Assembly (NCBI RefSeq): GCF_023509525.1
Contig: NZ_JAKNCJ010000002.1
Span: 496,001 to 560,000 of the forward strand
Reading direction: 5' to 3'
DNA from: Brachybacterium equifaecis
GTDB lineage: Bacteria; Actinomycetota; Actinomycetes; Actinomycetales; Dermabacteraceae
Length of the DNA stretch: 64,000 nt
Positions within the stretch are counted from its first letter, which is position 1. The number at the start of each line of letters is the position of its first letter. Of the stretch, positions 27,103 to 36,621 are shown piece by piece. The notes beneath the pieces were generated by a model. The model saw only the letters and a list, made by a program, of their open reading frames with translations. It was not told the origin of the DNA and searched no databases. A program made the position numbers and the translations under genes.

Positions 27103-27798
27103 TCAGGCGCGGCGATCCTCCGCCCAGCGGTCCGCAGCCTCGCTCGCCGCGAGCACCTCGGCGGCGGGCGAGATCGGGGCCTTCTCGCCCTTCATCCGCC
27201 GGCGCAGCGCCTCGATCACCATCGGCAGCACGGAGATCGCCACCAGCACGAGCACCGCGGCCTCGAGGTTGTCGCGGATGAACGGCACGCCGCCGAGCGC
27301 GTAGCCGAGCATCGTGATCAGGCCGACCCACAGCACCGCGCCGAGAGCAGACCACGTGTAGAACGTGCGGCGCGGCATCTGCGAGACGCCCGCGACGACC
27401 GTGACGAAGGTGCGCACGATCGGCACGAAGCGGCCGATCACGAGGGCCCGCCGGCCGTACTTCTCGAAGAACTCGATGGAGGTGTCGAAGTACTTGCGCT
27501 TGAGGATCCGGCCGTCGCGCTCGTAGAGGCCGTGGCCCGCTGCGCGCCCGATCTCGTAGCCGCACACGTTCCCGGCGAACGCGGCGAGCGTCAGCGTGAG
27601 CAGCGAGAGGGCCAGCGGCGCCGCGAGCGCGCCCTCGTGGCTGAACATGCCCACCGCGAACAGCAGGGAGTCGCCCGGGAGGATCGGGAAGAACAGCCCG
27701 CACTCCACGAAGACGATGAGGTGGGCGACCCACCAGAACGCATCCCCGAACCGCTCGAGCAGAGCGGCGGGGTCCATCAGCATGTGGATCAGATCCAT
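27103..27798 (-). CDS. DedA family membrane protein
   Basis: A 231-residue polytopic membrane protein of the DedA/SNARE-associated family. Recognisable segments are VECGLFFPILPGDSLLFAVG near the N-terminus, the glycine motif AGNVCGYEIGRAAG, the family block FEKYGRRALVIGRFVPIVRT and FYTWSALGAVLWV. DedA proteins are linked to flipping of lipid carriers and membrane homeostasis; the exact role here is unknown. The ATG at 27798 gives MDLIHMLMDP without a clear ribosome site. A C-terminal charged tail (ASEAADRWAEDRRA) is likely cytoplasmic. It lies upstream of rfbA on the same strand with a 116-base gap. Confidence 0.92.
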   Translation of the reverse strand: MDLIHMLMDPAALLERFGDAFWWVAHLIVFVECGLFFPILPGDSLLFAVGMFSHEGALAAPLALSLLTLTLAAFAGNVCGYEIGRAAGHGLYERDGRILKRKYFDTSIEFFEKYGRRALVIGRFVPIVRTFVTVVAGVSQMPRRTFYTWSALGAVLWVGLITMLGYALGGVPFIRDNLEAAVLVLVAISVLPMVIEALRRRMKGEKAPISPAAEVLAASEAADRWAEDRRA

Positions 27799-27972
27799 GG
27801 GGGCATTCCGTTCAGGCGGCCAGCGGCCTGCGGGGTCGCGGCCTCAGCAATGGTGCGCGGGCGGGCGGGGTCCGCGCCACCTGTGGTGACCGATTCCGCG
27901 TGGAGGCCCTGTGGAGAATACGTGCGGGCCTGCGGACCCGAGAGCCGGGCCGACGAGCTCAGGCCGACAGAT

Positions 27973-28005
27973 CCCGGGCCGACGGGGGACGCCCGTCGGC
28001 CCGGG
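27973..28005 (-). terminator. terminator hairpin of the lysC-asd operon
   Basis: Perfect 14-base arms (27973-27986 and 27992-28005) around GGACG, nine bases beyond the asd stop. Confidence 0.82.
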
Positions 28006-28013
28006 GACGCGCC

Positions 28014-30484
<2,471 letters not shown>

Positions 30485-30559
30485 CGGGGGACTCCTTCGG
30501 GGGACGGGCCGGTGACCGGCGCCCGCAGCGGGACCGCGGGCAGCAGTGGCGTTCCCCTG

Positions 30560-30565
30560 ATCCTA
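30560..30565 (-). promoter_or_regulatory. possible -10 box TAGGAT upstream of lysC
   Basis: Minus-strand TAGGAT lies 75 bases before the lysC start. The -35 region is unconvincing, so the assignment is weak. Confidence 0.3.
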
Positions 30566-30672
30566 CGGAATACGGCCGTCCGGCCGGGCAGACGCCCGGA
30601 TCGCGGGCGCGCGGAGGCGGCCCGCGGCGGGCGCGCAGCGTGCTCGCCAGAGCATCCAGCGTGCGCGCGCAG

Positions 30673-30713
30673 GCACCGTCGGCCGTCCGGCTGCCCCGGT
30701 CGGCCGACGGTGC
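30673..30713 (-). terminator. hairpin downstream of the broken PfpI-like gene
   Basis: Thirteen-base perfect arms (30673-30685 and 30701-30713) around a 15-base loop, about ten bases after the stop at 30725. Confidence 0.65.
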
Positions 30714-30724
30714 GAAGCCGAGAT

Positions 30725-31264
30725 TCAGGCGCCGAACTGCTCCAGCAGGCGGGCGTTGAAGGCCTCGAGGTCATCGGGGTTGCGGCTGGTGGTGATGCCG
30801 CGGTCGGTGACGACCTCGGCGTCCTTCCACTTCGCGCCGGCGTTCTTCAGATCCGTCTCCAGGGCGGTGTAGCTGGTCATCTCCAGTCCGTCCACGAGCC
30901 CGGCCTCGATGAGGACCCACGGGCCGTGGCAGATGGAGGCGATGGGCTTGCCTGCTGCGGCGAACGCCTTGGTCAGGGCGACGGCGTCCGCGTCCACGCG
31001 CAGGGAGTCGGCGTTCAGCGTGCCGCCGGGGATCACGAGGCCGTCGAAGTCCTCGGCCTTCGCACCCGCGATCGGGGCGTCGACGGGGAACTCCTGGCCG
31101 CGGTCCCAGTCGCCCTGGAGCGCGACCACGGTGCCCTCCTCGGCGGAGAGCAGAACGGTCTTCGCGCCGGCGTCCTGCAGGGCCTTCAGGGGCTCGGCGA
31201 GCTCGGGCTACTCGACGCCGCGGTTGGCGAGGAAGGCGATGGTGCGTCCGGTGAGGTCAGCCAT
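30725..31264 (-). pseudogene. PfpI/DJ-1 family protein interrupted by an amber codon
   Basis: The full frame from ATG 31264 would encode a 179-codon PfpI/DJ-1-type protein (protein deglycase/protease-like). It begins MADLTGRTIAFLANRGVE, then meets TAG at 31208-31210, and continues without another stop as PELAEPLKALQDAG and the rest of the domain. The nucleophile Cys lies in PIASICHGPWVLIEAG, and DFDGLVIPGG is intact. TAG would be one base from CAG (Gln), a plausible ancestral codon. A 134-residue product could start at GTG 31129 but would lack the first Rossmann strands. I infer a recent nonsense mutation or a sequence error. Everything else in the gene looks intact, so decay has not progressed. 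Confidence 0.85.
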
Positions 31265-31301
31265 GGGGGTGGTCCCTTCGGTGGAGGTCTGTGTCGCGAC
31301 C

Positions 31302-31307
31302 ACGCTA
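31302..31307 (-). promoter_or_regulatory. possible -10 box TAGCGT of the PfpI-like gene
   Basis: Minus-strand TAGCGT lies 38 bases before the ATG at 31264, in the gap shared with the divergent ABC gene. Confidence 0.35.
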
Positions 31308-31456
31308 ACGGGGCAGCTCCAACGGGCGGTGAGCGGCACCTGGGCGAGGCCTGGACGCAGCCGGTCCGGCACGCGCACGCCACCTCCACAGATCCCCCTC
31401 CCCCTCCGCACGAGAACGCCATCGCGCACGGGGCGGCGCATGCAAGGATCGGGCAC

Positions 31457-32494
31457 ATGACCTCCCTGCCCGGCCCCTCCTCCGCCTCGCCTCCCGGCCC
31501 GCCCGGTCCGACGGGCTCCGCCCCCACCGGCGCAGTGCGCGCCGACTCCGTCCCCGCCATCGAGGCGAGCCGCCTCTCCCGCAGCTTCGGCAGCGTGCAG
31601 GCAGTGCAGGATCTGAGCCTCAGCATCCCGCGCGGCCAGGTCACGGCGATCGTCGGCCCGAACGGCTGCGGCAAATCCACCCTGATGCTGATGGCGGCGG
31701 CGCTGCTCGCCCCGCAGAGCGGCCGGATCCTCGTCAACGGGGTCGACCCGTCGCAGAACCCCTCGGCGGTCAAGGCGATGGTCGGCTGGATGCCGGATCA
31801 GTTCGGCGCCTGGGACTCCCTGCGAGTGCGGGAGGTGCTCGAGGTGATCGGCGCCGCGTACTTCCTGCCGCGGCCGGTGGTGCGCGAGCGCATCGAGGGG
31901 CTCCTGGACGAGCTGGACCTGCGCACCCTGGCCGATCAGCCCGCCCACGTGCTCTCCCGCGGGCAGAAGCAGCGCCTCGGCCTCGCCCGCGCCCTCCTGC
32001 ACGAGCCGACGGTGCTGATCCTCGACGAGCCCGCCTCGGGCCTGGATCCCGCGGCGCGGCGCCGACTGCAGGGGGTGGTCCGCTCCCGGGCGGACGCCGG
32101 CGCGGCGGTGCTGATCTCGAGCCACATCCTCTCCGAGCTCGAGGAGATGGCCGATCGCGTGGTGCTGATGGACGGCGGCCGCGTCACGGAGTCCTCGAGC
32201 CTCGCGGAGCTCGCCGCCCAGCCGCAGTCCTGGCGCATCCGGAGCCTGTCGGCCTCAGCCCTGTGGCGCGCTCTGCAGGACGTCGGGCTGGACTGGGTGG
32301 TGGTCCAGGAGCCGTCCCGCACCGCCACCGGCCACGCCGAGGCGGTGCTCCAGCTGCCCGATGCGCCGACCGCGTCCAGGCTGCTGCGCGACCTCGCGCA
32401 GCGCGACGCGCAGATCGTCGAGTTCGCCCCGACCACCGGCCGCCTCGAGGCCGCCTACCTCCGCACCGATGCAGCCCGGGAGGGTTCACGATGA
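31457..32494 (+). CDS. ABC transporter ATP-binding protein
   Basis: The ATPase subunit of a two-gene ABC-2 type transporter, 345 residues. A Pro/Ser/Gly-rich tail of about 35 residues precedes the domain. Walker A is GPNGCGKST (residues 66-74), the Q-loop region is VGWMPDQFGAWDSLR, the signature is LSRGQKQRLGLARAL (Arg in place of the second Gly) and Walker B is VLILDEPASGLDP, followed by the switch SSHILSELEEMADRVV. A C-terminal extension (about 270-345) may contact the permease. The ATG at 31457 is supported by AAGGA eight bases upstream. The stop overlaps the permease start (ATGA). The substrate is unknown. Confidence 0.93.
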   Translation: MTSLPGPSSASPPGPPGPTGSAPTGAVRADSVPAIEASRLSRSFGSVQAVQDLSLSIPRGQVTAIVGPNGCGKSTLMLMAAALLAPQSGRILVNGVDPSQNPSAVKAMVGWMPDQFGAWDSLRVREVLEVIGAAYFLPRPVVRERIEGLLDELDLRTLADQPAHVLSRGQKQRLGLARALLHEPTVLILDEPASGLDPAARRRLQGVVRSRADAGAAVLISSHILSELEEMADRVVLMDGGRVTESSSLAELAAQPQSWRIRSLSASALWRALQDVGLDWVVVQEPSRTATGHAEAVLQLPDAPTASRLLRDLAQRDAQIVEFAPTTGRLEAAYLRTDAAREGSR

Positions 32495-33606
32495 GCACCG
32501 CAGCCCCTCACCGCTCCTCCCTGTCCGCGCGACCGCGCGGCGTGTGGCTCATGGCCGCCCTCGAGCTGCGTCAGCGTGTGCGCTCCAAGCGCTGGTACGC
32601 GGCCTTCGCCGTGTGGATCCTCGTGCTGCTCGGCACCAGCGGGCTGATGCTCGGCGGGGCGTACTGGACGACGGGCGGCGGGTCCAGCGTGCAGTGGGCC
32701 GCGCATCTGGTGTTCTCGCTGGTGGTGATGCTGGTGGTGTTCGCGATGCTGCTGGTGCTGCCCGCCCTCAGCGCGGGCGCGATCAACGGCGACCGCACCG
32801 CCGGTACCCTCGCGATCCTGCAGGTGTCCCTGCTCAGCCCGATGGAGATCGCGCTCGGGAAGGTGCTCGCGGGATGGATCACGGGGCTCGCGTTCCTCGG
32901 CGCGGCCCTGCCCGCGCTGCTGCCGGTCGCCCTGGTCGCGGGGGTCTCCCCCTTCTACGTCCTGCGGGTGCTGGCGATGATCGCATTCCTCGCGCTGTGC
33001 ATCGTGGCGCTCGGCGTGGGACTGTCCTCGTTCGCCTCGCGCCAGCTCGGCTCCGTCGTGCTCACGTATCTCGTGGTGCTGGGGACGACGTTCCTGCTGC
33101 CCGTGATCGTCAGCGCCTCCTCGCTGATGCTGTACGAGGAGCGTCCCGTGACGACCTGGTCCGAGCAGTGGGACGACGACAGCTACGAAGGCTCGGCGGA
33201 CCGCTGCGTGGAAAGCGTCGAGACCTTCCCCGTCTCGCGCAGCGACCTGGTGGCTCCGCTGCTGTGGGTGAATCCCATGGTGATGGTCGCGGGGATGTCC
33301 CCCGTGCCTGCGGGCGGGGATCCCTGGGGCGAGGGCACCTCCCCCTCGGACTACACCGACCTGCTGCAGATCATCAGCATCGGCGTCGCCTATGCGAGCA
33401 ACCCCCAGCACCCGTCCCTGCACACCACGTGCTTCGACCCGTCCGTGCCGGGCTACCCGGGCGATTTCGGCTCCCCGCGCGGGAACCCCGTGTGGCTCGC
33501 GGGCGCGGCGATCTGGGGGCTGACGGCACTCGGCGCGGTGGCGTTCACCGTAGCCCGGCTGCGCACTCCGATGACCCGTCTCGCGGCGGGCACCCGCATC
33601 GCCTGA
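32491..33606 (+). CDS. ABC-2 type transporter permease
   Basis: A 371-residue membrane protein and the partner of the preceding ATPase, to which it is coupled by an ATGA overlap. It has about six hydrophobic segments. The first two are separated by a Gly/Thr-rich external loop, and the block GAINGDRTAGTLAILQVSLL with SPMEIALGKVLAGWITGLAF is typical of ABC-2 permeases, where it contacts the ATPase. A large external domain between helices 5 and 6 (about 215-335) carries Cys residues in DRCVESVE and HTTCFDPS that could form a disulfide. The last helix ends with a short basic tail. The cargo is unknown. Confidence 0.88.
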   Translation: MSTAAPHRSSLSARPRGVWLMAALELRQRVRSKRWYAAFAVWILVLLGTSGLMLGGAYWTTGGGSSVQWAAHLVFSLVVMLVVFAMLLVLPALSAGAINGDRTAGTLAILQVSLLSPMEIALGKVLAGWITGLAFLGAALPALLPVALVAGVSPFYVLRVLAMIAFLALCIVALGVGLSSFASRQLGSVVLTYLVVLGTTFLLPVIVSASSLMLYEERPVTTWSEQWDDDSYEGSADRCVESVETFPVSRSDLVAPLLWVNPMVMVAGMSPVPAGGDPWGEGTSPSDYTDLLQIISIGVAYASNPQHPSLHTTCFDPSVPGYPGDFGSPRGNPVWLAGAAIWGLTALGAVAFTVARLRTPMTRLAAGTRIA

Positions 33607-33615
33607 CCGGTGCGG

Positions 33616-33642
33616 GCGGGGCGGGGCGGGGCGGGGCGGGGC
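33616..33642. repeat. GGGGC pentamer run between convergent genes
   Basis: About five tandem copies of a five-base GGGGC unit lie between the permease stop and the end of the convergent membrane-protein gene. This is likely a slippage-prone simple repeat. Confidence 0.85.
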
Positions 33643-33659
33643 AGGCTACCCGCGGGTGC

Positions 33660-35327
33660 TCAGGAGCGGGGGCCGCGCAGGACGGTCTCGGAGCGCGGGA
33701 TGGCGTGGGTCGCGGGCCCGCGCGATCGACGCGCCGTGTCCTGATCGGCCGACGCTCCGAAGTCCGGGAGCGCGGCGGGATCCGGCCCACCGGCTTTCCC
33801 GTCGGCCCCCTCGCCGGGCGCCCCGCCGGAGCTGGCGGCGGTCTCGCCGAGAGGCGCGTCGAGCAGCAGGAGACCGTGCACCCCGGCCGCATCGATCTCG
33901 CGGCGGCGCTGCTCGGCGCGCACCCGCGGATCGGCGGCGCGGTCGGCGCGCGTGCCGTGCAGCGGTGCGACGAGCATCCACGGCACGGGCCGGCGCACAT
34001 AGCGGCCAGCCGGCCCGTAGACGACCTCTCGCAGGCCCCGCCGCATGGCGCTCGCGCCGGCCGCGCCGATCAGGGGCGCGAGCAGGAGCGCGTCGGTGAT
34101 GATCCATGCCCACCCCGCCCCGGTCATCGTCCCTGTCGCGAGCAGCACTGCCGTCAGCGCCGCGATCGCCCCGATCGCCATCGCCCCGTGGAGCCAACCG
34201 GTGGTGCGCACGACGCTCGCCTCCCACGGATTCACGCGGGCGCGATCCTCCCAGAGCGGGTAGGTGCGCAGATCGGAGGCCGATCCGCGTCGGGAGCGGG
34301 CCAGGCGCATCGCCGCGAACGGCGCCGCGCCCATCCCCGCGACGAGCAGGGCCGCGATGGGGATGCCGGCGGCGTAGACCGTCCAGGGAAGCTCGCTGCG
34401 GGTCTGCGAGCCTCCCAGGCCGTCGGTCTCGAGGAGCCTCGCGAACATGACGACCGCATCGACGGCGGTGAAGATCAGCCACGCACAGGCCAGGGCGGCG
34501 GGCACCAACCAGCTCAGCCACTCCCGGCCCGCGACCCGCAATGCCCGGCCGAATCCCGCGAGGGAGATCTGCTCCTGCAGGGAGTTGGTGGGCGGCAGGT
34601 GCCTGCGGTCCTGCACCAGGAGCCGGGCGGCGATGAGCGGGGCATCCTCGGTAGCGGTGCCCTGCAGGCGCTGCCGCAGCGCCTCCGCGGGCTCTATTCC
34701 GAGCAGCCGAGAGGCGCTCAGCACGCGGCGCAGGATCACGAAGGCGATCAGCACCATCCCCAGCCCGAAGGCAACAGCGCCGAGCGGGCCGGCCGCGAGA
34801 GCCCGCCACTGCAGCGGCACCTGGAGGACGACGAGCGCGAGCAGCAGCGCGATCGCGGCGCACGGCGCGATGAGCAGGGGCGCGGCGGCGCGTGCGGAGA
34901 CCGCGCGCTGGAAGTCCTCCTCGCCGAGGTGCTCCTGCGGGCGCAGTCGCGCGACCAGCGCGCTGGACAGCGGGAGCGCGGCGAGGCTGAGCCCCGTGCC
35001 GAGCAGGGGGACGATCCCGAGGATCCGCGCGACGTCTCCCCAGGAGAACCCGATCGCGGCGCGCTGGGAGCTGCCGAGGCTCGGCTCGGCGAGGGAGAAG
35101 ATCAGGGTGAGCACCCAGAAGCTGGGGGCCGCGCCGAGGATGTAGGCCGCGCTCAGAAGCAGCCACAGCCCCCACAGCACGAGCGCGGGACCCCACGCCC
35201 GGCGCAGCAGGCGCCGGGTCAGATCGCGCCGCGAGTCGAGCACGAACTCCTGGGGCAGGACGAGCTGGGGGTCCAGCGCCGGCAGAGGCCGGGGCGCGGG
35301 GAGATCCTGCAGCGGGGCCAAGCTCAC
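33660..35327 (-). CDS. polytopic membrane protein of unknown function
   Basis: A 555-residue protein I cannot assign to a family. About ten hydrophobic segments occupy residues 45-440, with two halves separated by a cytoplasmic-looking stretch (LRQRLQGTATEDAPLIAARL, about 205-250). The C-terminal 110 residues are hydrophilic and rich in Arg, Gly and Pro, probably disordered and cytoplasmic. The layout resembles permease-like proteins that accompany ABC-2 transporters, and the gene converges on the ABC pair at 31457-33606. It ends 14 bases before recR starts its 3' end, on the same strand, so it may be transcribed behind recR. Function remains open. Confidence 0.75.
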   Translation of the reverse strand: MSLAPLQDLPAPRPLPALDPQLVLPQEFVLDSRRDLTRRLLRRAWGPALVLWGLWLLLSAAYILGAAPSFWVLTLIFSLAEPSLGSSQRAAIGFSWGDVARILGIVPLLGTGLSLAALPLSSALVARLRPQEHLGEEDFQRAVSARAAAPLLIAPCAAIALLLALVVLQVPLQWRALAAGPLGAVAFGLGMVLIAFVILRRVLSASRLLGIEPAEALRQRLQGTATEDAPLIAARLLVQDRRHLPPTNSLQEQISLAGFGRALRVAGREWLSWLVPAALACAWLIFTAVDAVVMFARLLETDGLGGSQTRSELPWTVYAAGIPIAALLVAGMGAAPFAAMRLARSRRGSASDLRTYPLWEDRARVNPWEASVVRTTGWLHGAMAIGAIAALTAVLLATGTMTGAGWAWIITDALLLAPLIGAAGASAMRRGLREVVYGPAGRYVRRPVPWMLVAPLHGTRADRAADPRVRAEQRRREIDAAGVHGLLLLDAPLGETAASSGGAPGEGADGKAGGPDPAALPDFGASADQDTARRSRGPATHAIPRSETVLRGPRS

Positions 35328-35340
35328 GGCGTCGCCGCCC

Positions 35341-35934
35341 TCAGACGGCTCGGCGGCCGAGGAAGGCGCGGCCCAGCGTCATCTCGTCGGCGTAGTCGAG
35401 GTCCCCGCCGACGGGGAGCCCGGAGGCGAGGCGGGTCACGGTCAGCTCCATCGGTGCGAGCATCCGCGAGAGGTAGGCGCTGGTGGCCTCGCCCTCGATG
35501 TTCGGGTCCAGCGCCAGGATGATCTCCTGGGTCTCGTTGCTGGCCAGGCGCCGCATCAGCTCGCTGATGCGCAGGTCGTTGGGGCCGACGCCGCCGATCG
35601 GATCGATCGCCCCGCCGAGCACGTGGTAGCGGCCCTTGAACTCGCGGATCCGCTCGATGGCGACGATGTCCTTGGACTCCTCCACCACGCAGATCACCTC
35701 GTCGGTGCGGCGCGGATCGGCGCAGATCCGGCAGAGATCCTCTGCCGAGACGTTCCCGCAGACCTCGCAGAACCGCGCGGTCTCCTTGACCTTCATCAGC
35801 ACCTCCGCGAGGCGGCGCGCGGATTCCTCCTCCGCATCCAGGAGGTGGAACGCGATGCGCTGCGCGGACTTCGGGCCGATCCCGGGCAGCTTGCCGAGCT
35901 CGTCGATCAGGTCTTGGACGATGCCTTCATACAC
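35341..35934 (-). CDS. recR: recombination mediator protein RecR
   Basis: RecR works with RecO (and RecF) to load RecA on single-stranded DNA gaps. The 197 residues match the family. The helix-hairpin-helix segment [20 protein letters not shown] is followed by the zinc finger C-x2-C...C-x2-C ([19 protein letters not shown]) and the Toprim domain ([34 protein letters not shown]). The GTG start at 35934 gives the normal N-terminus (V-Y-E-G-I-V-Q-D-L). TAGAGT ends seven bases upstream, so the transcript is probably leaderless. The dnaX gene on the same strand lies upstream, separated here by a GyrI-like gene in opposite orientation. Confidence 0.96.
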   Translation of the reverse strand: MYEGIVQDLIDELGKLPGIGPKSAQRIAFHLLDAEEESARRLAEVLMKVKETARFCEVCGNVSAEDLCRICADPRRTDEVICVVEESKDIVAIERIREFKGRYHVLGGAIDPIGGVGPNDLRISELMRRLASNETQEIILALDPNIEGEATSAYLSRMLAPMELTVTRLASGLPVGGDLDYADEMTLGRAFLGRRAV

Positions 35935-35941
35935 GCTGGCC

Positions 35942-35947
35942 ACTCTA
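35942..35947 (-). promoter_or_regulatory. -10 box TAGAGT, leaderless promoter of recR
   Basis: Minus-strand TAGAGT is followed by GGCCAGC and then the GTG start. This is the same layout as at sbcD. Confidence 0.5.
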
Positions 35948-35996
35948 GACGGGGGCGCCGACGAACGAGACGGGCGGGGCGCCGATGCCGGGCCGG

Positions 35997-36002
35997 TACG
36001 CT
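35997..36002 (+). promoter_or_regulatory. possible -10 box TACGCT of the GyrI-like gene
   Basis: TACGCT lies about 60 bases before the ATG at 36064. The -35 element is unclear. Confidence 0.35.
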
Positions 36003-36063
36003 GGGCGGACGATCCGATCCGCCGCCCCGGCCCTCGTTCCGGCCCCTCGCCCCAGGAGAGACC

Positions 36064-36606
36064 ATGCCCGCCTCGATGCCCGCCCCGTACGACCTCGAGT
36101 CGCCCTTCGAGGAGGTCCGCGTGGCCCAGGCCCCGGCGGTGGCGACCGCGGCGGTGCGGCGCATCGAGTTCCCCGTGCACAAGCTGCCGCGGCTGATGGA
36201 CGGAGTGTTCTCCCACCTGGCCGAGGCCCTCGCGGAGCAGGGGCTCACCCCGATCGGCCCGGCGTTCGCCCTGCATCACCGCTTCCCCGTGGACACCGCG
36301 GACCTCGAGCTCGGACTGCCCATCGACCAGCCGCTGACCAGGAGCTTCACGCTCCCCAATGGTCTGCTGGTGGAGCCCTCCGAGCTGCCCGCGGGCCGGG
36401 TCGCGATCCGCAGCCACATGGGCGGGTACGCGAGCCTCGCCGAGTCCTGGGGCGCGTTCGTGGAGTCCTGCGGGGATGCCGGCGAGCAGCTGGCCTATCC
36501 GTTCTGGGAGCTGTACGTCAGCAATCCCGCCGAGGTGAGCCGGCCGGCCGAGCTGCGCACGGACATGGTCTCGCTCCTCCAGGAGCGGGCCGCGACCCGC
36601 GCGTGA
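36064..36606 (+). CDS. GyrI-like / AraC effector-binding domain protein
   Basis: A 180-residue single-domain protein of the GyrI-like small-molecule-binding fold. Characteristic pieces are [63 protein letters not shown] (the central binding-site strand and helix) and [14 protein letters not shown] near the end. Stand-alone members bind hydrophobic or cationic compounds and some hydrolyse cyclopropanoids. No DNA-binding domain is present. The ATG at 36064 has AGGAGA just upstream. It sits on the opposite strand between dnaX and recR, which are usually close neighbours, so it looks like an insertion into that locus. Confidence 0.85.
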   Translation: MPASMPAPYDLESPFEEVRVAQAPAVATAAVRRIEFPVHKLPRLMDGVFSHLAEALAEQGLTPIGPAFALHHRFPVDTADLELGLPIDQPLTRSFTLPNGLLVEPSELPAGRVAIRSHMGGYASLAESWGAFVESCGDAGEQLAYPFWELYVSNPAEVSRPAELRTDMVSLLQERAATRA

Positions 36607-36621
36607 GGTGCGCGGGAGGGG

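Noticed and set aside
30485-30724. Possible lysine riboswitch upstream of lysC
   Set aside because: No conserved L-box segments or multi-helix arrangement are visible in the 240-base leader.
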